Assembly: GCA_036275915.1 (NCBI GenBank)
Contig: DASUCV010000010.1
Span: forward strand, 62,001 to 126,000
Direction of reading: 5' to 3'
Source of the DNA: Candidatus Polarisedimenticolaceae bacterium
Lineage (GTDB): Bacteria > Acidobacteriota > Polarisedimenticolia > Polarisedimenticolales > DASRJG01
Length of the DNA stretch: 64,000 bases
The notes beneath the pieces are model-generated. The model saw only the letters and a program-made list of their open reading frames with translations. It did no database searches and was not told where the DNA came from. Below are positions 38,801-45,655 of the stretch, piece after piece. The position numbers and the translations under genes were made by a program. Position 1 is the first letter of the stretch. Every line of letters starts with the position of its first letter.

Positions 38801-40655
38801 CGCGGGCGGCGCCGCGGTCAGCGCGGCGGAAGCCGATCCCACACTTCCCAATACCGCGACCGCCACGACCGCGGTCACGCCGGTCGCCGATCTCTCGATC
38901 ACGAACACCGACGCTCCCGATCCGGTCGGCGTTGGTGCTGCGCTCACCTACACGATCACCGTCACGAACCATGGGCCGAGCAACGCGACCGCCGTCGCGG
39001 TGACCGACGCCATCCCCGCGGGCACGACGTTCCAGTCGGCCGCGGGAAGCGGCTGGACCTGCGCCTTCGCGGCGCCGACCGTGACCTGCACACGTCCGAC
39101 GCTCGCCGTCGCAGCGGCGCCTGCGATCACGCTCACCGTCACCGCTCCGTCGAGCGGCGGCGCGATCTCGGACACCGCGTCCGTCAGCGCGGGGGAGACC
39201 GATCCGGTGCCGGCGAACAACAGCGCCACCGCCGGCACGAACGTCACCGCCTCCGCGGATCTCTCGATCACGAACGTCGACAGCCCCGACCCGGTGAATG
39301 CCGGATCGAACGTGACGTACACGATCACGGTGTCGAATGCGGGGCCGAGCGCCGCGACGAGTCTCATCGTCGACGGTGACATCCCGACCGGCTCGACGTT
39401 CCAGTCCGCCTCGGGCACGGGCTGGACTTGCGGATTCAATGCGGGAACCGTGACCTGCACGATGCCGACGCTCGCCGTCGCATCCGCCCCCGCGATCACC
39501 GTCGTGGTCACCGCGCCGGCGAGCGGGTCAGCGATGCAATTCCGTATCGAGGTCGGCTCGAGCACCGCCGACGCGAATCTGAGCAACAACGCCGCGACCG
39601 CCGACACGGCGGTCGCGATGGTTGACGATCTCTCGATCGTCAAGACCGCCTCCGCATCCTCGGTCGCTTCCGGAACCAACTTCACGTACACCCTCGCGGT
39701 GTCGAACGCCGGACCGTCGGCCGCATCGTCCGTCACCGTCACGGACCCGCTCCCCGCGGGCCTGACGTTCGTCAGCGCCAACGGCACCGGCTGGAGCTGC
39801 TCGCAAGCGGCAGGGACGGTGACGTGCACGCGATCGAGCCTTGCGGTCGGGGCCGCCCCCGCGATCGCGATCACGGTGAAGGCCCCGGCCAGCCCCGGTA
39901 CGATCGTGAACACCGCGACGGTTGCGGCCGCCGCCGATCCCAACGCCGCGAACAACAGCTCGTCGGCGAGTGTCGACGTCACCACCTCGGCCGACCTCCG
40001 CATCACGAAGACCGCGAGCGCCGCCACGATCACCGATGGATCGACGGTGACGTACCTCCTGAGCGTCCGCAACCTCGGTCCATCGACCGCGACGAACGTC
40101 GTCGTCACCGACCTTCTCCCGTTCGAGGCGACCTTCGTCTCGGCGAGCGGCAGCGGGTGGAGCTGCACGCCTTCGCGCCGCGGCGGTTTCGACGTCGTGT
40201 GTACGCGCGCCACGCTCGGGGTGACCACGGCACCCCCGATCACGATCGTCGTCACCGTCTCGACGGGTGGGAAGGGTGGCACGGTCTGCAACAGCGCAGA
40301 CGTGGCGAGCGACGCCGCGGATCCGGTGACGACCGACAACACCGACCAGGTCTGCATCAACGCCGTCCCCGCAGGGACGTGCAATAGCGTGCAAGACCTG
40401 ATCGAGCAGGTCGACGACAGCGGCATCCCCGCCGGCCGAAAGGCGGTGTGGGACAAGTTCCTCACGACGACGCTCGGGGCGTCGAATCTCGGCCAGCACA
40501 CCGTCGTCGCTCAGCGCCTCTCGCTCTTCACGAAGCAGGTCCGCGCCGCTCAGGCCACCGGCGCCGTCGATGCGGAGACCGCGGACTCGCTCGTCACGTG
40601 CGCCGATGCGCTGCGGCAGCAGGCCACCGGAGGGGCCGGGAAGGCGCGGCGCTGA
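32835..40655 (+). CDS. Giant secreted repeat protein (217-residue repeats plus DUF11 modules)
   Basis: A 2,606-residue exported protein with signal peptide MHQGRVVVTVAIVLLSALAARPAG; a GTG 4 codons upstream is possible. Residues 25-290 have propeller-like SBBP-type strands. Residues 390-1630 contain six tandem repeats of about 217 residues, with signatures LDGRRLVNPAGQ, LQNDGTFDSQSDN, GTLQNNGTYKKS, IQAQTGTVRFQ and GGTLTG, a beta-helix-like pattern. An autotransporter-associated-type strand region follows (GTFNGTLTNAGGAIAPGFSPG). Six DUF11 Ig-like repeats (ADLSITNxDSPDPV, residues about 1770-2510) come next, then a helical C-terminal module (CNSVQDLIEQVDD to ADALRQQ). No LPXTG or PEP-CTERM anchor is visible. 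It is probably a cell-surface or matrix protein. Confidence 0.88.
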   Translation: MHQGRVVVTVAIVLLSALAARPAGRDASRFHVATGPGGVPWVAGGVPRGDDPGDVVIATSDPGGHTLGDLFWIGGPGRDDVRALAVDGSGQVWIAITNDTPSPHDDVLKVSPRGDVLATWAAPKGAEVDALAVTADGGVVAAGSSLNFLDRDAALVRALPLQAGDFATSVAIAIDGSVIVGGSSTNGGFVESSGSPWRVATSPSRRLERAPDGGVQSLDAFQRVTRVDPLTGLVSPVADSDIAPVLRLLSGRSSVARLRGVPIDDASATGDGASWIVGESAGTLPEKSLAIPGTQAFLTRDPVAPTAVCPGTVNFDNSAGTGVWETPANWDTNTVPGPTDDVCIDGFTVTMAVGAQSVRTLSAGTTGVLNVGAGSLDIAQDASLRAFNLGGGAVTGAGTIVINGLFTWSNGQLSGTGTVTAAGGTAITNSPMLDGRRLINPSGQTMTYASANTGFNFANGAVLQNDGTFDSQADNLLQWTGAGTIGALQNNGTYKKSGGGGSSIFSVDVTNAGAIQAQSGTVRFSRDLASTGTVSASSGATLEFLTGTHTLNPAPAVPAGATLVADGGTVTFGGAYNPLGTTTVSSNSLTLNGSPNVLASLSQSGGTLTGPTDLSVSGSWTWSGGALSQTATGTKATALGGIALSGSQSLDGRRLVNPAGQTIAYPTLNSALSLSNGAVLQNDGTFDSQSDNTIQWTGVGTVGTLQNNGTYKKSGGTGTSQLAVTVTSPGAIQAQTGTVRFQRDFASTGAVSASSGATLEFITGTHTCTPAPTVAAGATVLIDGGLVTFGGGYNPLGATSISASTLTLNGSPNVLASLSHSGGTLTGATDLSVTGSWAWSGGSLSQTAPGTKATAQSGIALSGGPSLDGRRLVNPAGQSITFPSTSAAFNLSNGAVFQNDGTFDSQSDNAMQWTGAGTIGALQNNGTYKKSAGTGTSTLSVAVTNPGTIQAQTGTVRFQQDLGSTGTVTASSGATLEFTQGTHTLNPAPTVTAGATLLADGGAVTFGGNYDPLGATILSSNLLTLNGATNVLASLSQSGGTLTGPADFSVAGAWTWSGGTLSQTAAGTKATAQSGIALSSGMTLDGRRVVNPAGQTITFPSQNAAFNLSNGAVLQNDGTFDSQSDNLIQWTGAGTIGTLQNNGTYKKSAGTGTSTLSVAVTNPGTIQAQTGTVRFQQDLGSTGTVTASSGAKLEFVNGTQTLNPAPTVPAGATLIADGGAVTFGGAYNPLGATVLSSNLLTMNGSPNVLASLAQSGGTLTGSADFSVTGSWTWSGGALGQGASAAKSTALGGIALSGGMTLDGRRLINAAGQTITYPTPSTALSLGDGAVLQNDGTFDCQADNYLQWSGAGAMAVLENNGTFLKSAGSGVTTLALTTNNSGTIQPQTGTIRFQQNLSSTGTLTASAGATLEFLQGTHICDPAPTVPAGATVLLDGGSVTFNGAYNPLGVTSLVTSQLVLNGSPNVLASFSQTGGTLTGSADFTVSGAWGWSSGVLSQTVPGTKATGLSGIALSNTPQLDGRRLVNPAGQSMILAGTNSGFTLSNGAVLENDGTLDSQADNSLQWSGAGAVGLIENHGLLTKSLGGGTSALAVDVHNLGTIDAVNGTLQFGRDVTQTAGTTRLNGGTIGSSSSYTLQGGTIAGTGTFNGTLTNAGGAIAPGFSPGTITIAGSLVQTSGSYAVELGGLTAGTQYDRLDVTSFTGDASLGGTLDVTAIGGFTPSLGDAFTVMTYKSHNGTFSAINAPNLGPTLTWSVAYNPTAVILSVVPVANPDLAVTIGDSPDPVVVGQDLTYTITVTNSGTAVATSATLSDPLPASVAFQSVQTTLGACNQSAGTVACNFGDMAVGASATVTVVVTPSAAAEPSIDNTATAATTATDPVPANDAATATTNVVPPPTADLSIALADSPDPVNAGSNVTYTASVTNAGPDPATTVVATVAVPAGAAFVSATGTGWACNFALPTVTCTRATLAVGAAPAIAVVVTAPASGPLAGGAAVSAAEADPTLPNTATATTAVTPVADLSITNTDAPDPVGVGAALTYTITVTNHGPSNATAVAVTDAIPAGTTFQSAAGSGWTCAFAAPTVTCTRPTLAVAAAPAITLTVTAPSSGGAISDTASVSAGETDPVPANNSATAGTNVTASADLSITNVDSPDPVNAGSNVTYTITVSNAGPSAATSLIVDGDIPTGSTFQSASGTGWTCGFNAGTVTCTMPTLAVASAPAITVVVTAPASGSAMQFRIEVGSSTADANLSNNAATADTAVAMVDDLSIVKTASASSVASGTNFTYTLAVSNAGPSAASSVTVTDPLPAGLTFVSANGTGWSCSQAAGTVTCTRSSLAVGAAPAIAITVKAPASPGTIVNTATVAAAADPNAANNSSSASVDVTTSADLRITKTASAATITDGSTVTYLLSVRNLGPSTATNVVVTDLLPFEATFVSASGSGWSCTPSRRGGFDVVCTRATLGVTTAPPITIVVTVSTGGKGGTVCNSADVASDAADPVTTDNTDQVCINAVPAGTCNSVQDLIEQVDDSGIPAGRKAVWDKFLTTTLGASNLGQHTVVAQRLSLFTKQVRAAQATGAVDAETADSLVTCADALRQQATGGAGKARR
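34005..37710 (+). repeat. Six tandem 651-bp coding repeats
   Basis: The LDGRR codons begin at 34131, 34782, 35433, 36084, 36735 and 37386, all five intervals being exactly 651 bp. A second anchor, the LQNDGTFD-type motif, begins at 34221, 34872, 35523, 36174, 36825 and 37476 with the same exact intervals. Units differ at many positions, so the array is not freshly duplicated, except that units 3 and 4 are close to identical over long stretches. The last unit diverges in its second half. Confidence 0.93.
38143..40377 (+). repeat. Six DUF11-type tandem repeats in the giant protein
   Basis: Repeats of about 120 residues start at about 38143, 38522, 38885, 39253, 39625 and 39990. Each has the form DLSIxxxDxPDPV, then LTYTITVTNxGPS, VTDxxPAGxTFxSAxGxGWxC, TCTRxTLAVGxAPAI and a final NxAT. 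Unlike the 651-bp array upstream, their spacing varies (363-379 bp), so length is not fixed here. Confidence 0.85.
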
Positions 40656-40658
40656 CCT

Positions 40659-41939
40659 TTACGCCGGCCGCCCGGCGAACAAGCTCGCAACGTAGGGCAG
40701 CTCGACTTTGCCCTCGTGCTCGTGCGCGTCGAACAGACGATCGAGCGCCGCGACCATCTCGTCGTGCCGCGGCTGGCCGGCGCCGGGAACGTACGACGAC
40801 GACACGAGGCGCGCGCGCAGGCCGGCGCGGTCGAGCACTTGCACATTGTCGAAGTCGTGCTTCTCGTACGGCGCACCGAAGAACGCGCCGATCTCCTGAT
40901 CCGATACGTTCTCGTGCCGCACCTTGAGGTAGTCGGTCGCGAACTCGCGGATGAGCGCTTCGTACGCTGCTGCGAACGGCGTCACATCGGGCTGGCGGAT
41001 GTTCCAGATCAAGCCGGCAGCGCCGCCGGCCTTCAGGATGCGAAGGCACTCCGTGCGGAAGCGCGGCTTGTCGAACCAGTGAAACGCCTGGGCGGCGAAG
41101 ACGAGGTCGACACCGCGGTCGGGCAGCGTCGTTGCCTCGGCGGGTGCATCGACGATGCGGAAGCGAAGATTCGATCCCAGCCTCGAGGCCGCGGCCTCGC
41201 GCATCACCTTGTTCGGCTCGACGGCGATCACGGTGCAGCCGGCGTCGAGGAACATCGCCGTCGAGATGCCTGTGCCGGCGCCGATGTCGGCGACCGTCCA
41301 TGACGGCACGAGCCCGAAGCGCGATCGCAGGCTCTCGATGACACCCGGCGGGTAGCCGGGCCGCCCCTTGACGTAATCGTCGACGCGGTTCGTGAAGCGG
41401 TTCGCAGTCGTGATCATGTGGTCCTCGATCGCCTTGTAGAAGATGACCGTCGTCTGCATCGTGCGGTTCTCATCGTAGAAGTATCCGGGAATCCGGCCGA
41501 CGCGGGTCCAGCCGAGCTTCTCGTAGAAACGTTCCGCGTAACCGCCCTCGCGCGTGTCGAGGATCAACATCGATCGTCCGGCGCGGCGCGCTTCCGCCTC
41601 GACGCCGTCCATGAGCATCTTGCCGACGCCGCGGTTCCGGTAGTCGGGGAGGACCGACACCTTCTGCACCTCAGCGCGATGCCGGCCGTTCTGCTTCGTC
41701 GCCAGCTCGAGCTGTGCGCTGCCGACGACGCGCCGGTCGTCGAGCGCGACGAGGACGATCCGCTCGCCGCGGCCGAGCGAGGCCTGGATCTGCTCCCAGT
41801 ACTCGGTCGCGTCGCCGTCAGAAAGCGGATGAAGGAAGCCGAGCGGGGCGCCTTGTCCCACCGTCGCTTGAAGCAGCGACCTCAGGCCGAGGGCATGCTC
41901 CCGCACCGTCGCCGGATCGGCGGTGACCAGCCGGATCAT
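40659..41939 (-). CDS. GNAT acetyltransferase fused to SAM-dependent methyltransferase
   Basis: A 426-residue two-domain protein. Residues 1-172 form a GNAT N-acetyltransferase with the acetyl-CoA motif VSVLPDYRNRGVGKMLM and the C-terminal block AERFYEKLGWTRVG. Residues 175-426 form a class I methyltransferase with motif I VADIGAGTGISTAMFLDAG, the acidic ribose loop AVEPN, and FAAQAFHWFD. Met175 (ATG at 41415-41417) begins a typical free-standing methyltransferase N-terminus and has GAGG 5-8 nt before it, so a separate shorter product is possible. It ends 3 nt after the giant protein gene, convergent. The substrates are unknown. Confidence 0.83.
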   Translation of the reverse strand: MIRLVTADPATVREHALGLRSLLQATVGQGAPLGFLHPLSDGDATEYWEQIQASLGRGERIVLVALDDRRVVGSAQLELATKQNGRHRAEVQKVSVLPDYRNRGVGKMLMDGVEAEARRAGRSMLILDTREGGYAERFYEKLGWTRVGRIPGYFYDENRTMQTTVIFYKAIEDHMITTANRFTNRVDDYVKGRPGYPPGVIESLRSRFGLVPSWTVADIGAGTGISTAMFLDAGCTVIAVEPNKVMREAAASRLGSNLRFRIVDAPAEATTLPDRGVDLVFAAQAFHWFDKPRFRTECLRILKAGGAAGLIWNIRQPDVTPFAAAYEALIREFATDYLKVRHENVSDQEIGAFFGAPYEKHDFDNVQVLDRAGLRARLVSSSYVPGAGQPRHDEMVAALDRLFDAHEHEGKVELPYVASLFAGRPA

Positions 41940-41960
41940 CGAGGATCTCCCGTCGAAGCG

Positions 41961-42620
41961 TCACTCAGCGCAGGCGAGAAGGGCCAGGACGTGGCACGTC
42001 GTCCCCGCGACGACGAAAAGATGCCAGACGAAGTGCGCGTATTTCAAGTTGCGTGACGCGTAGAAGGCGACGCCGGCGGTGTACGCGATCCCGCCCGCGA
42101 AGAGCCACACGAGGCTCGCGTGCGGGAGGCTGCGGCAGAGCGGCTTGATCGCGATGAGAACGGTCCACCCCATGACGACGTAGAGCGGCGTGGAAAGCCC
42201 CGGCCGCCACAGCCGCCCGACGGACTTCAGGACGATGCCGATGACCGCGAGCCCCCAGATGACTCCGAACAGGGTCCACCCCCACGCCCCGTTGAGCGGC
42301 CCCAGCGAGAACGCGGTGTAGGTCCCGGCGATCAACAAGAAGATGCCGACGTGGTCGAGAACTTCGAACACCTTCTTCCAGCGCCCGTGCGGCAGGGCGT
42401 GATAGAGCGTCGACGAGAAGTACATGACCAGGATCGTCGCCGCGAAGATCGTCGAGCCGACGAGGAGGGCGAGGCCGCCGTGCCGCCCGCCCGTCGCGAT
42501 GAGAACCGGGGCCGCGCCGACCGCCGCGATGAGCCCGATTCCGTGGCTGATGCTGTTGGCGATCTCCTCGCCGAGCGACTGCAACCGCACTCTGACGTCG
42601 TTGGGCTTCACGGCGTTCAT
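41961..42620 (-). CDS. Hemolysin III/TrhA (PAQR-like) membrane protein
   Basis: A 219-residue seven-helix membrane protein. The family signatures are EEIANSISHGIGLIAAV at the N-terminus, SSTLYHALPHGRWKKVFEVLDHVGIFLLIAGTYT in the middle and YAHFVWHLFVVAGTTCHVLAL at the end, with the conserved His residues that bind metal in the PAQR superfamily. Bacterial members influence membrane lipid homeostasis; the hemolysin name is historical. Length is normal. It is co-oriented with the acetyltransferase fusion, 21 bp apart. Confidence 0.85.
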   Translation of the reverse strand: MNAVKPNDVRVRLQSLGEEIANSISHGIGLIAAVGAAPVLIATGGRHGGLALLVGSTIFAATILVMYFSSTLYHALPHGRWKKVFEVLDHVGIFLLIAGTYTAFSLGPLNGAWGWTLFGVIWGLAVIGIVLKSVGRLWRPGLSTPLYVVMGWTVLIAIKPLCRSLPHASLVWLFAGGIAYTAGVAFYASRNLKYAHFVWHLFVVAGTTCHVLALLACAE

Positions 42621-42735
42621 GAGGAATGTTACCCCGAGGCTTCTTTTCGCGCCGTGAGGTCAAACCCGCGAGGAGTGATAGGAGATTGCGTCGGGCGGTT
42701 ACCTAGGACGCTCCCGGCGGTGCGCCGCGACACCC

Positions 42736-44145
42736 TCAGCGACCCTCGTCATCCGCCCCGGAAGAGGCGCCCGTGCGCGCCTCATCCAGGAGCTGCCGGG
42801 CCTTCGCATAGTCGGGCCAGATCGCCACGGCCTGCTCGAGAAGCGGGATCGCCTCCTGAGCTCGTCCCTGCCGCAGCCGCGTTCTTGCGGCGTTGTAGAG
42901 CGCCTTGACCGATCGCGGAGACGCGGCGACGGTCGCCTCCGAGAGCGCCGCGGCGCCCTTGAAGTCGCCGCAGCGCACCGCGGTCCGAAAGCCGCCTGCG
43001 ACGAGCAACGCTGCGAGCGTGACGGCGCGCAACAGCGCCGCCGGCACCGCTGCGAGTGCCAAGCCGAGGAGCCCGCACGCCCCGATGAGCGGCGTGTACG
43101 CCAGGCGCTCTCCGAAGATCGTCCCAATCGGGAACGCCAGATTGCCCGTCACCGCGAACGCGCACGGCAGGAACGCGACCATGAACGCTGCAGACGTTCG
43201 GCCTCGGCGGAAGAGCGCCGCCACCGTCGCGATCGCTGCCGCGACGAGAACGACCGCGACCGCCCCGGCCCAAGGAAGGATCGGCTCGACCCGGATCTGG
43301 TCGAAGCCGTAGTCGACCGTCAGCGTGCCCGGCCAGACCATCTTCAAGAGATAGCGCCCGAAGAGCAGCACCGCGTTCGCCGCGCGGGTGATTGCGTCCG
43401 CGGCGACGAGCGGGTTGTCGACGAACGGAACGTCGTGGCGCGCCCATCCGACCACCGACGCGCGGAGCAGGAGAAAAGCGACGAGCGTGCCGGCGTAGCA
43501 CGCACCCCGCACGGCGACGACGCGCATCGACACAGCACCGGCCCGCGGCCGCACGACGAGCCATGCGGCTCCGATGGCGATCCACGCCGCGGCGCTCTCC
43601 TTGAAGCACAGCGCCGCGAAGAACGCCGCGACGGAGCCCGTGAGGCGAAGACCGCCCGGGCCGCGCTCCCCGTCGAGCTTCACGAAGAGCGTGAACGCGA
43701 TCATCCCGAGGATCGCGGCCGCGATCTCGGCGCGCCCGACGACCCAGAGCACCGACTCGCTCGCGAGGGGATGCACCGCGAAGATCGCGGCGCCGATCCA
43801 TGCGGCGCGACGCGAGACCAGCGATACGAGCATCCACGCCACGGCCAAGGTCGCCAGCGCGTGCAGGGCGATGTTGACGACGCGAAATCCTTCGCGCGAC
43901 GTCGCGATGCGGCCATTCGCCGCGAGCGAGAGCACCGTCAGCGGCCGATAGAGGTCCGAGCTCTCGTGCTTCGTGCCGTACCAGTAGTCGTGCTGGAACA
44001 CCGAGACCGGCCCGGCCTCCCGCACGAGCCATCGGTTGTCGAGTATCGTACGATCGTCATAGATCAACGGGTCGTGGAGCGAGGCCACGTAAGGGAGAAC
44101 GGCGAGGACCGCAAGGCCCAGCACCCACAATGCGGTTCGCTTCAC
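42736..44145 (-). CDS. Membrane glycosyltransferase-like protein with C-terminal TPR (TMTC/PMT type)
   Basis: A 469-residue polytopic protein. The extracytoplasmic motif DPLIYDDRTILDN after the first helix resembles the acidic catalytic loop of GT-C enzymes, and AIFAVHPLASESVLWVVGRAEI is the block typical of bacterial TMTC-like proteins. About ten membrane helices precede two TPR units (LSEATVAASPRSVKALYNAARTRLRQG and AIPLLEQAVAIWPDYAKARQLLDEA). GTG at 44145 is chosen as start because the frame upstream, from TTG at 44208, runs into a tRNA-derived fragment. A paralogue is at 62395. A role in protein or envelope glycosylation is inferred. Confidence 0.72.
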   Translation of the reverse strand: MKRTALWVLGLAVLAVLPYVASLHDPLIYDDRTILDNRWLVREAGPVSVFQHDYWYGTKHESSDLYRPLTVLSLAANGRIATSREGFRVVNIALHALATLAVAWMLVSLVSRRAAWIGAAIFAVHPLASESVLWVVGRAEIAAAILGMIAFTLFVKLDGERGPGGLRLTGSVAAFFAALCFKESAAAWIAIGAAWLVVRPRAGAVSMRVVAVRGACYAGTLVAFLLLRASVVGWARHDVPFVDNPLVAADAITRAANAVLLFGRYLLKMVWPGTLTVDYGFDQIRVEPILPWAGAVAVVLVAAAIATVAALFRRGRTSAAFMVAFLPCAFAVTGNLAFPIGTIFGERLAYTPLIGACGLLGLALAAVPAALLRAVTLAALLVAGGFRTAVRCGDFKGAAALSEATVAASPRSVKALYNAARTRLRQGRAQEAIPLLEQAVAIWPDYAKARQLLDEARTGASSGADDEGR

Positions 44146-44181
44146 GCCGCGCGCTCGAGGTCGAGGCGCCAGTGAGGCCGC

Positions 44182-44226
44182 GCTGTTAACCGCCGGGTCG
44201 GGGTTCAAATCCCTCCTCCGGAGCCA
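44182..44226 (+). pseudogene. Truncated tRNA-Asn(GUU) 3' half
   Basis: The sequence has the anticodon loop CTGTTAA (anticodon GUU), a 3' stem CCGCC, a T-arm GGGGTTCAAATCCC and an acceptor end CTCCGGAG followed by CCA. The matching 5' half (acceptor TCCGGAG, D-arm, 5' anticodon stem) is absent; the bases upstream do not pair. A 3' half of a tRNA gene is the usual attachment site of integrative elements, so this may be an att remnant. The T-stem has one mismatch, consistent with decay. Confidence 0.7.
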
Positions 44227-44231
44227 GCTCT

Positions 44232-44265
44232 CTCGAAATCAAAACGTGGCGCAGTGGTTAACAGC
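44232..44265 (+). repeat. Direct repeat copy 1 (CTCGAAATCA with D-arm-like block)
   Basis: It begins CTCGAAATCAAAACGTGGCG and ends TTAACAGC. It matches the copy at 44386-44419 at 30 of 34 positions; the four differences are A/T, T/C, T/C and A/G. The two copies are 154 bp apart. Confidence 0.75.
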
Positions 44266-44385
44266 CCTTCTTAGGAGATTGCGATCCGCTGCCAACATCC
44301 GCGGCTTCGGCGGCATGCACTCCGAGGACGTCGAGCAGTGGATGAAGGTAGGCCACCATTTCTAGCAAGAACGCGCGCCCACCCC

Positions 44386-44419
44386 CTCGAAATCATAACG
44401 CGGCGCAGCGGTTAGCAGC
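44386..44419 (+). repeat. Direct repeat copy 2
   Basis: It begins CTCGAAATCATAACGCGGCG and ends TTAGCAGC. It lies downstream of the possible gene remnant. With copy 1 it may mark the ends of a lost insertion, or duplicated tRNA-flanking DNA. Confidence 0.75.
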
Positions 44420-44656
44420 GACCCGCGACGGACATGGTGCAGCGTGACAAGCCGGATAACTACCCAGTCTTTTTGTCGCCGGATCGTGCGGACGACTTTG
44501 ATCTGCGGGCACCGACTCGAGGTTCTAAATTCGCTGCGCGTAGGTGCGCGTGATCACGAACTGTCACCAGAAACCCTCTCTGACCCGCCTCCAAGTGTGT
44601 ACCCTTGGGAAGCAATAGGCGTGGCGCGCACGGGCGCCAGAACAGGGAGGCAATTC

Positions 44657-45607
44657 ATGAAACGGTTCGCAGGAGTCTGGATCATGCTTGCCGGGTTGCT
44701 CGCAGCGTCCCCGGCGCTGGCTCACCACCTCAACGGATACGTACGCTGCGACTCCAACGGTAACGGGTCGCTCGACGGCGACGATCTTCCGATCGTCGGC
44801 GCGATCGTGAACGTGACGAATACCGCCGGCACGTTTACCGCTTCGGGCACCACGGACTCGAACGGCTTTTACGACATCGCCCTCCGTTCGGACGCCGCGG
44901 ACTACTACGTGGCGACTTTGGATCCGGCCAGCCTGCCCGCGGACGCGACCGTCGTGATCCCGTCGGGCGGAATCTTCTCGTTCGACTCGTTCTCGACCTC
45001 AGAAACGCGAGAGGACTGGCTCGTCAGCTCGGCCACGTGCCAAGCCGGCAACTGCTGGCTCACCGGCGGCGGCACGGTGTGGGACAAGCTCCTCAACCAG
45101 TTCGTGGCCACCAAGGATCCGAAGCTGAGCTTCGGCGGCAACGTGCACCCCGGCTGCTCGCCCACCTCGGGCGCCGGCGGCGACTGGAACGTCGTCGATC
45201 GAGGAAGGAGGCTGCACTTCCACGGCACCGATATCCCGACGGTCAGCTGCGGTAACGTGCCGGGAATTCCGCCGGGCTCCAACTCACCGAAGACCCCGTT
45301 CAATTACATCGAGTTCCAGGGAACGGGCTGGCTCCACGGCATCCAGGGGAACAAGACGAGCTACGATCTCGTTTACTTCTTCGCGCGTGCTGAGGATCGA
45401 AACGAGCCCGGCAGTCGCGGGGCCAACGATGGCGCGCTGATCGACCGGTTGTTCCTCCGCGTGTTCCTCGATCCGAACAACCCGATCGGCTCGACGGTCC
45501 TCCTCTTGGATACGGATGGGGACCCGTCCACCGTGGACCCGACACCGATCACCACCGGCAATCTTCAAATCCACATCAGCAGCTGCGACAACCCGCCTCT
45601 TCAGTGA
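44657..45607 (+). CDS. Secreted protein with SdrD-B-like domain
   Basis: A 316-residue exported protein (signal MKRFAGVWIMLAGLLAASPALA, cleavage about residue 22) with a strong AGGGAGG ribosome site; the frame extends upstream, but the export signal fixes the ATG. Residues 23-110 form an SdrD B/CNA-B-like Ig fold with a calcium-type loop CDSNGNGSLDGDD and the motif GTTDSNGFYDIAL. The remainder, with WLTGGGTVWDKLLNQFVATKDP, NVHPGCSPTSGAGGDWNVVDRGRRLHFHG and four or more Cys, resembles a secreted post-COAP-1-like beta-sandwich. Its function is probably surface or matrix related. A strong hairpin follows the stop. Confidence 0.72.
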   Translation: MKRFAGVWIMLAGLLAASPALAHHLNGYVRCDSNGNGSLDGDDLPIVGAIVNVTNTAGTFTASGTTDSNGFYDIALRSDAADYYVATLDPASLPADATVVIPSGGIFSFDSFSTSETREDWLVSSATCQAGNCWLTGGGTVWDKLLNQFVATKDPKLSFGGNVHPGCSPTSGAGGDWNVVDRGRRLHFHGTDIPTVSCGNVPGIPPGSNSPKTPFNYIEFQGTGWLHGIQGNKTSYDLVYFFARAEDRNEPGSRGANDGALIDRLFLRVFLDPNNPIGSTVLLLDTDGDPSTVDPTPITTGNLQIHISSCDNPPLQ

Positions 45608-45614
45608 CGATCTA

Positions 45615-45655
45615 ACCCGCTCGCGTCCGGCGTCCACCGCCGGGCGCGGGCGGGT
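45615..45655 (+). terminator. Intrinsic terminator-like hairpin
   Basis: An 18-bp stem (45615-45632 with 45638-45655) closes a 5-nt loop TCCAC. It begins 8 nt after the secreted protein's stop. All positions pair as RNA of the + strand, with two U-G wobbles (45621-45649 and 45626-45644) that would be A-C mismatches on the opposite strand. No long T-tract follows, only CTTCACCATCATTTCC. Confidence 0.7.

Larger units (their letters stand above)
44227..44656. other. Non-coding stretch with tRNA-like direct repeats and a possible gene remnant
   Basis: This 430-bp gap after the tRNA-Asn fragment contains no complete gene. Two direct repeats of 34 bp (44232-44265 and 44386-44419) contain a GGCGCAGYGGTTA block like a tRNA D-arm. 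Between them a short open stretch ending at 44365 could encode RSAANIRGFGGMHSEDVEQWMKVGHHF (no start), which looks like a protein C-terminus. The last 200 bp before the next gene contain only its ribosome site GGGAGG. Confidence 0.5.

Noticed and set aside
36396-38972. 858-codon - strand frame within the giant gene
   Set aside because: Antisense shadow with extreme Arg content; the + strand frame has the signal peptide and domain motifs.
44227-44300. Possible second complete tRNA after the tRNA-Asn fragment
   Set aside because: The D-arm-like block GGCGCAGTGGTTA cannot form a D-stem with its 3' side, and no anticodon or T-arm follows.
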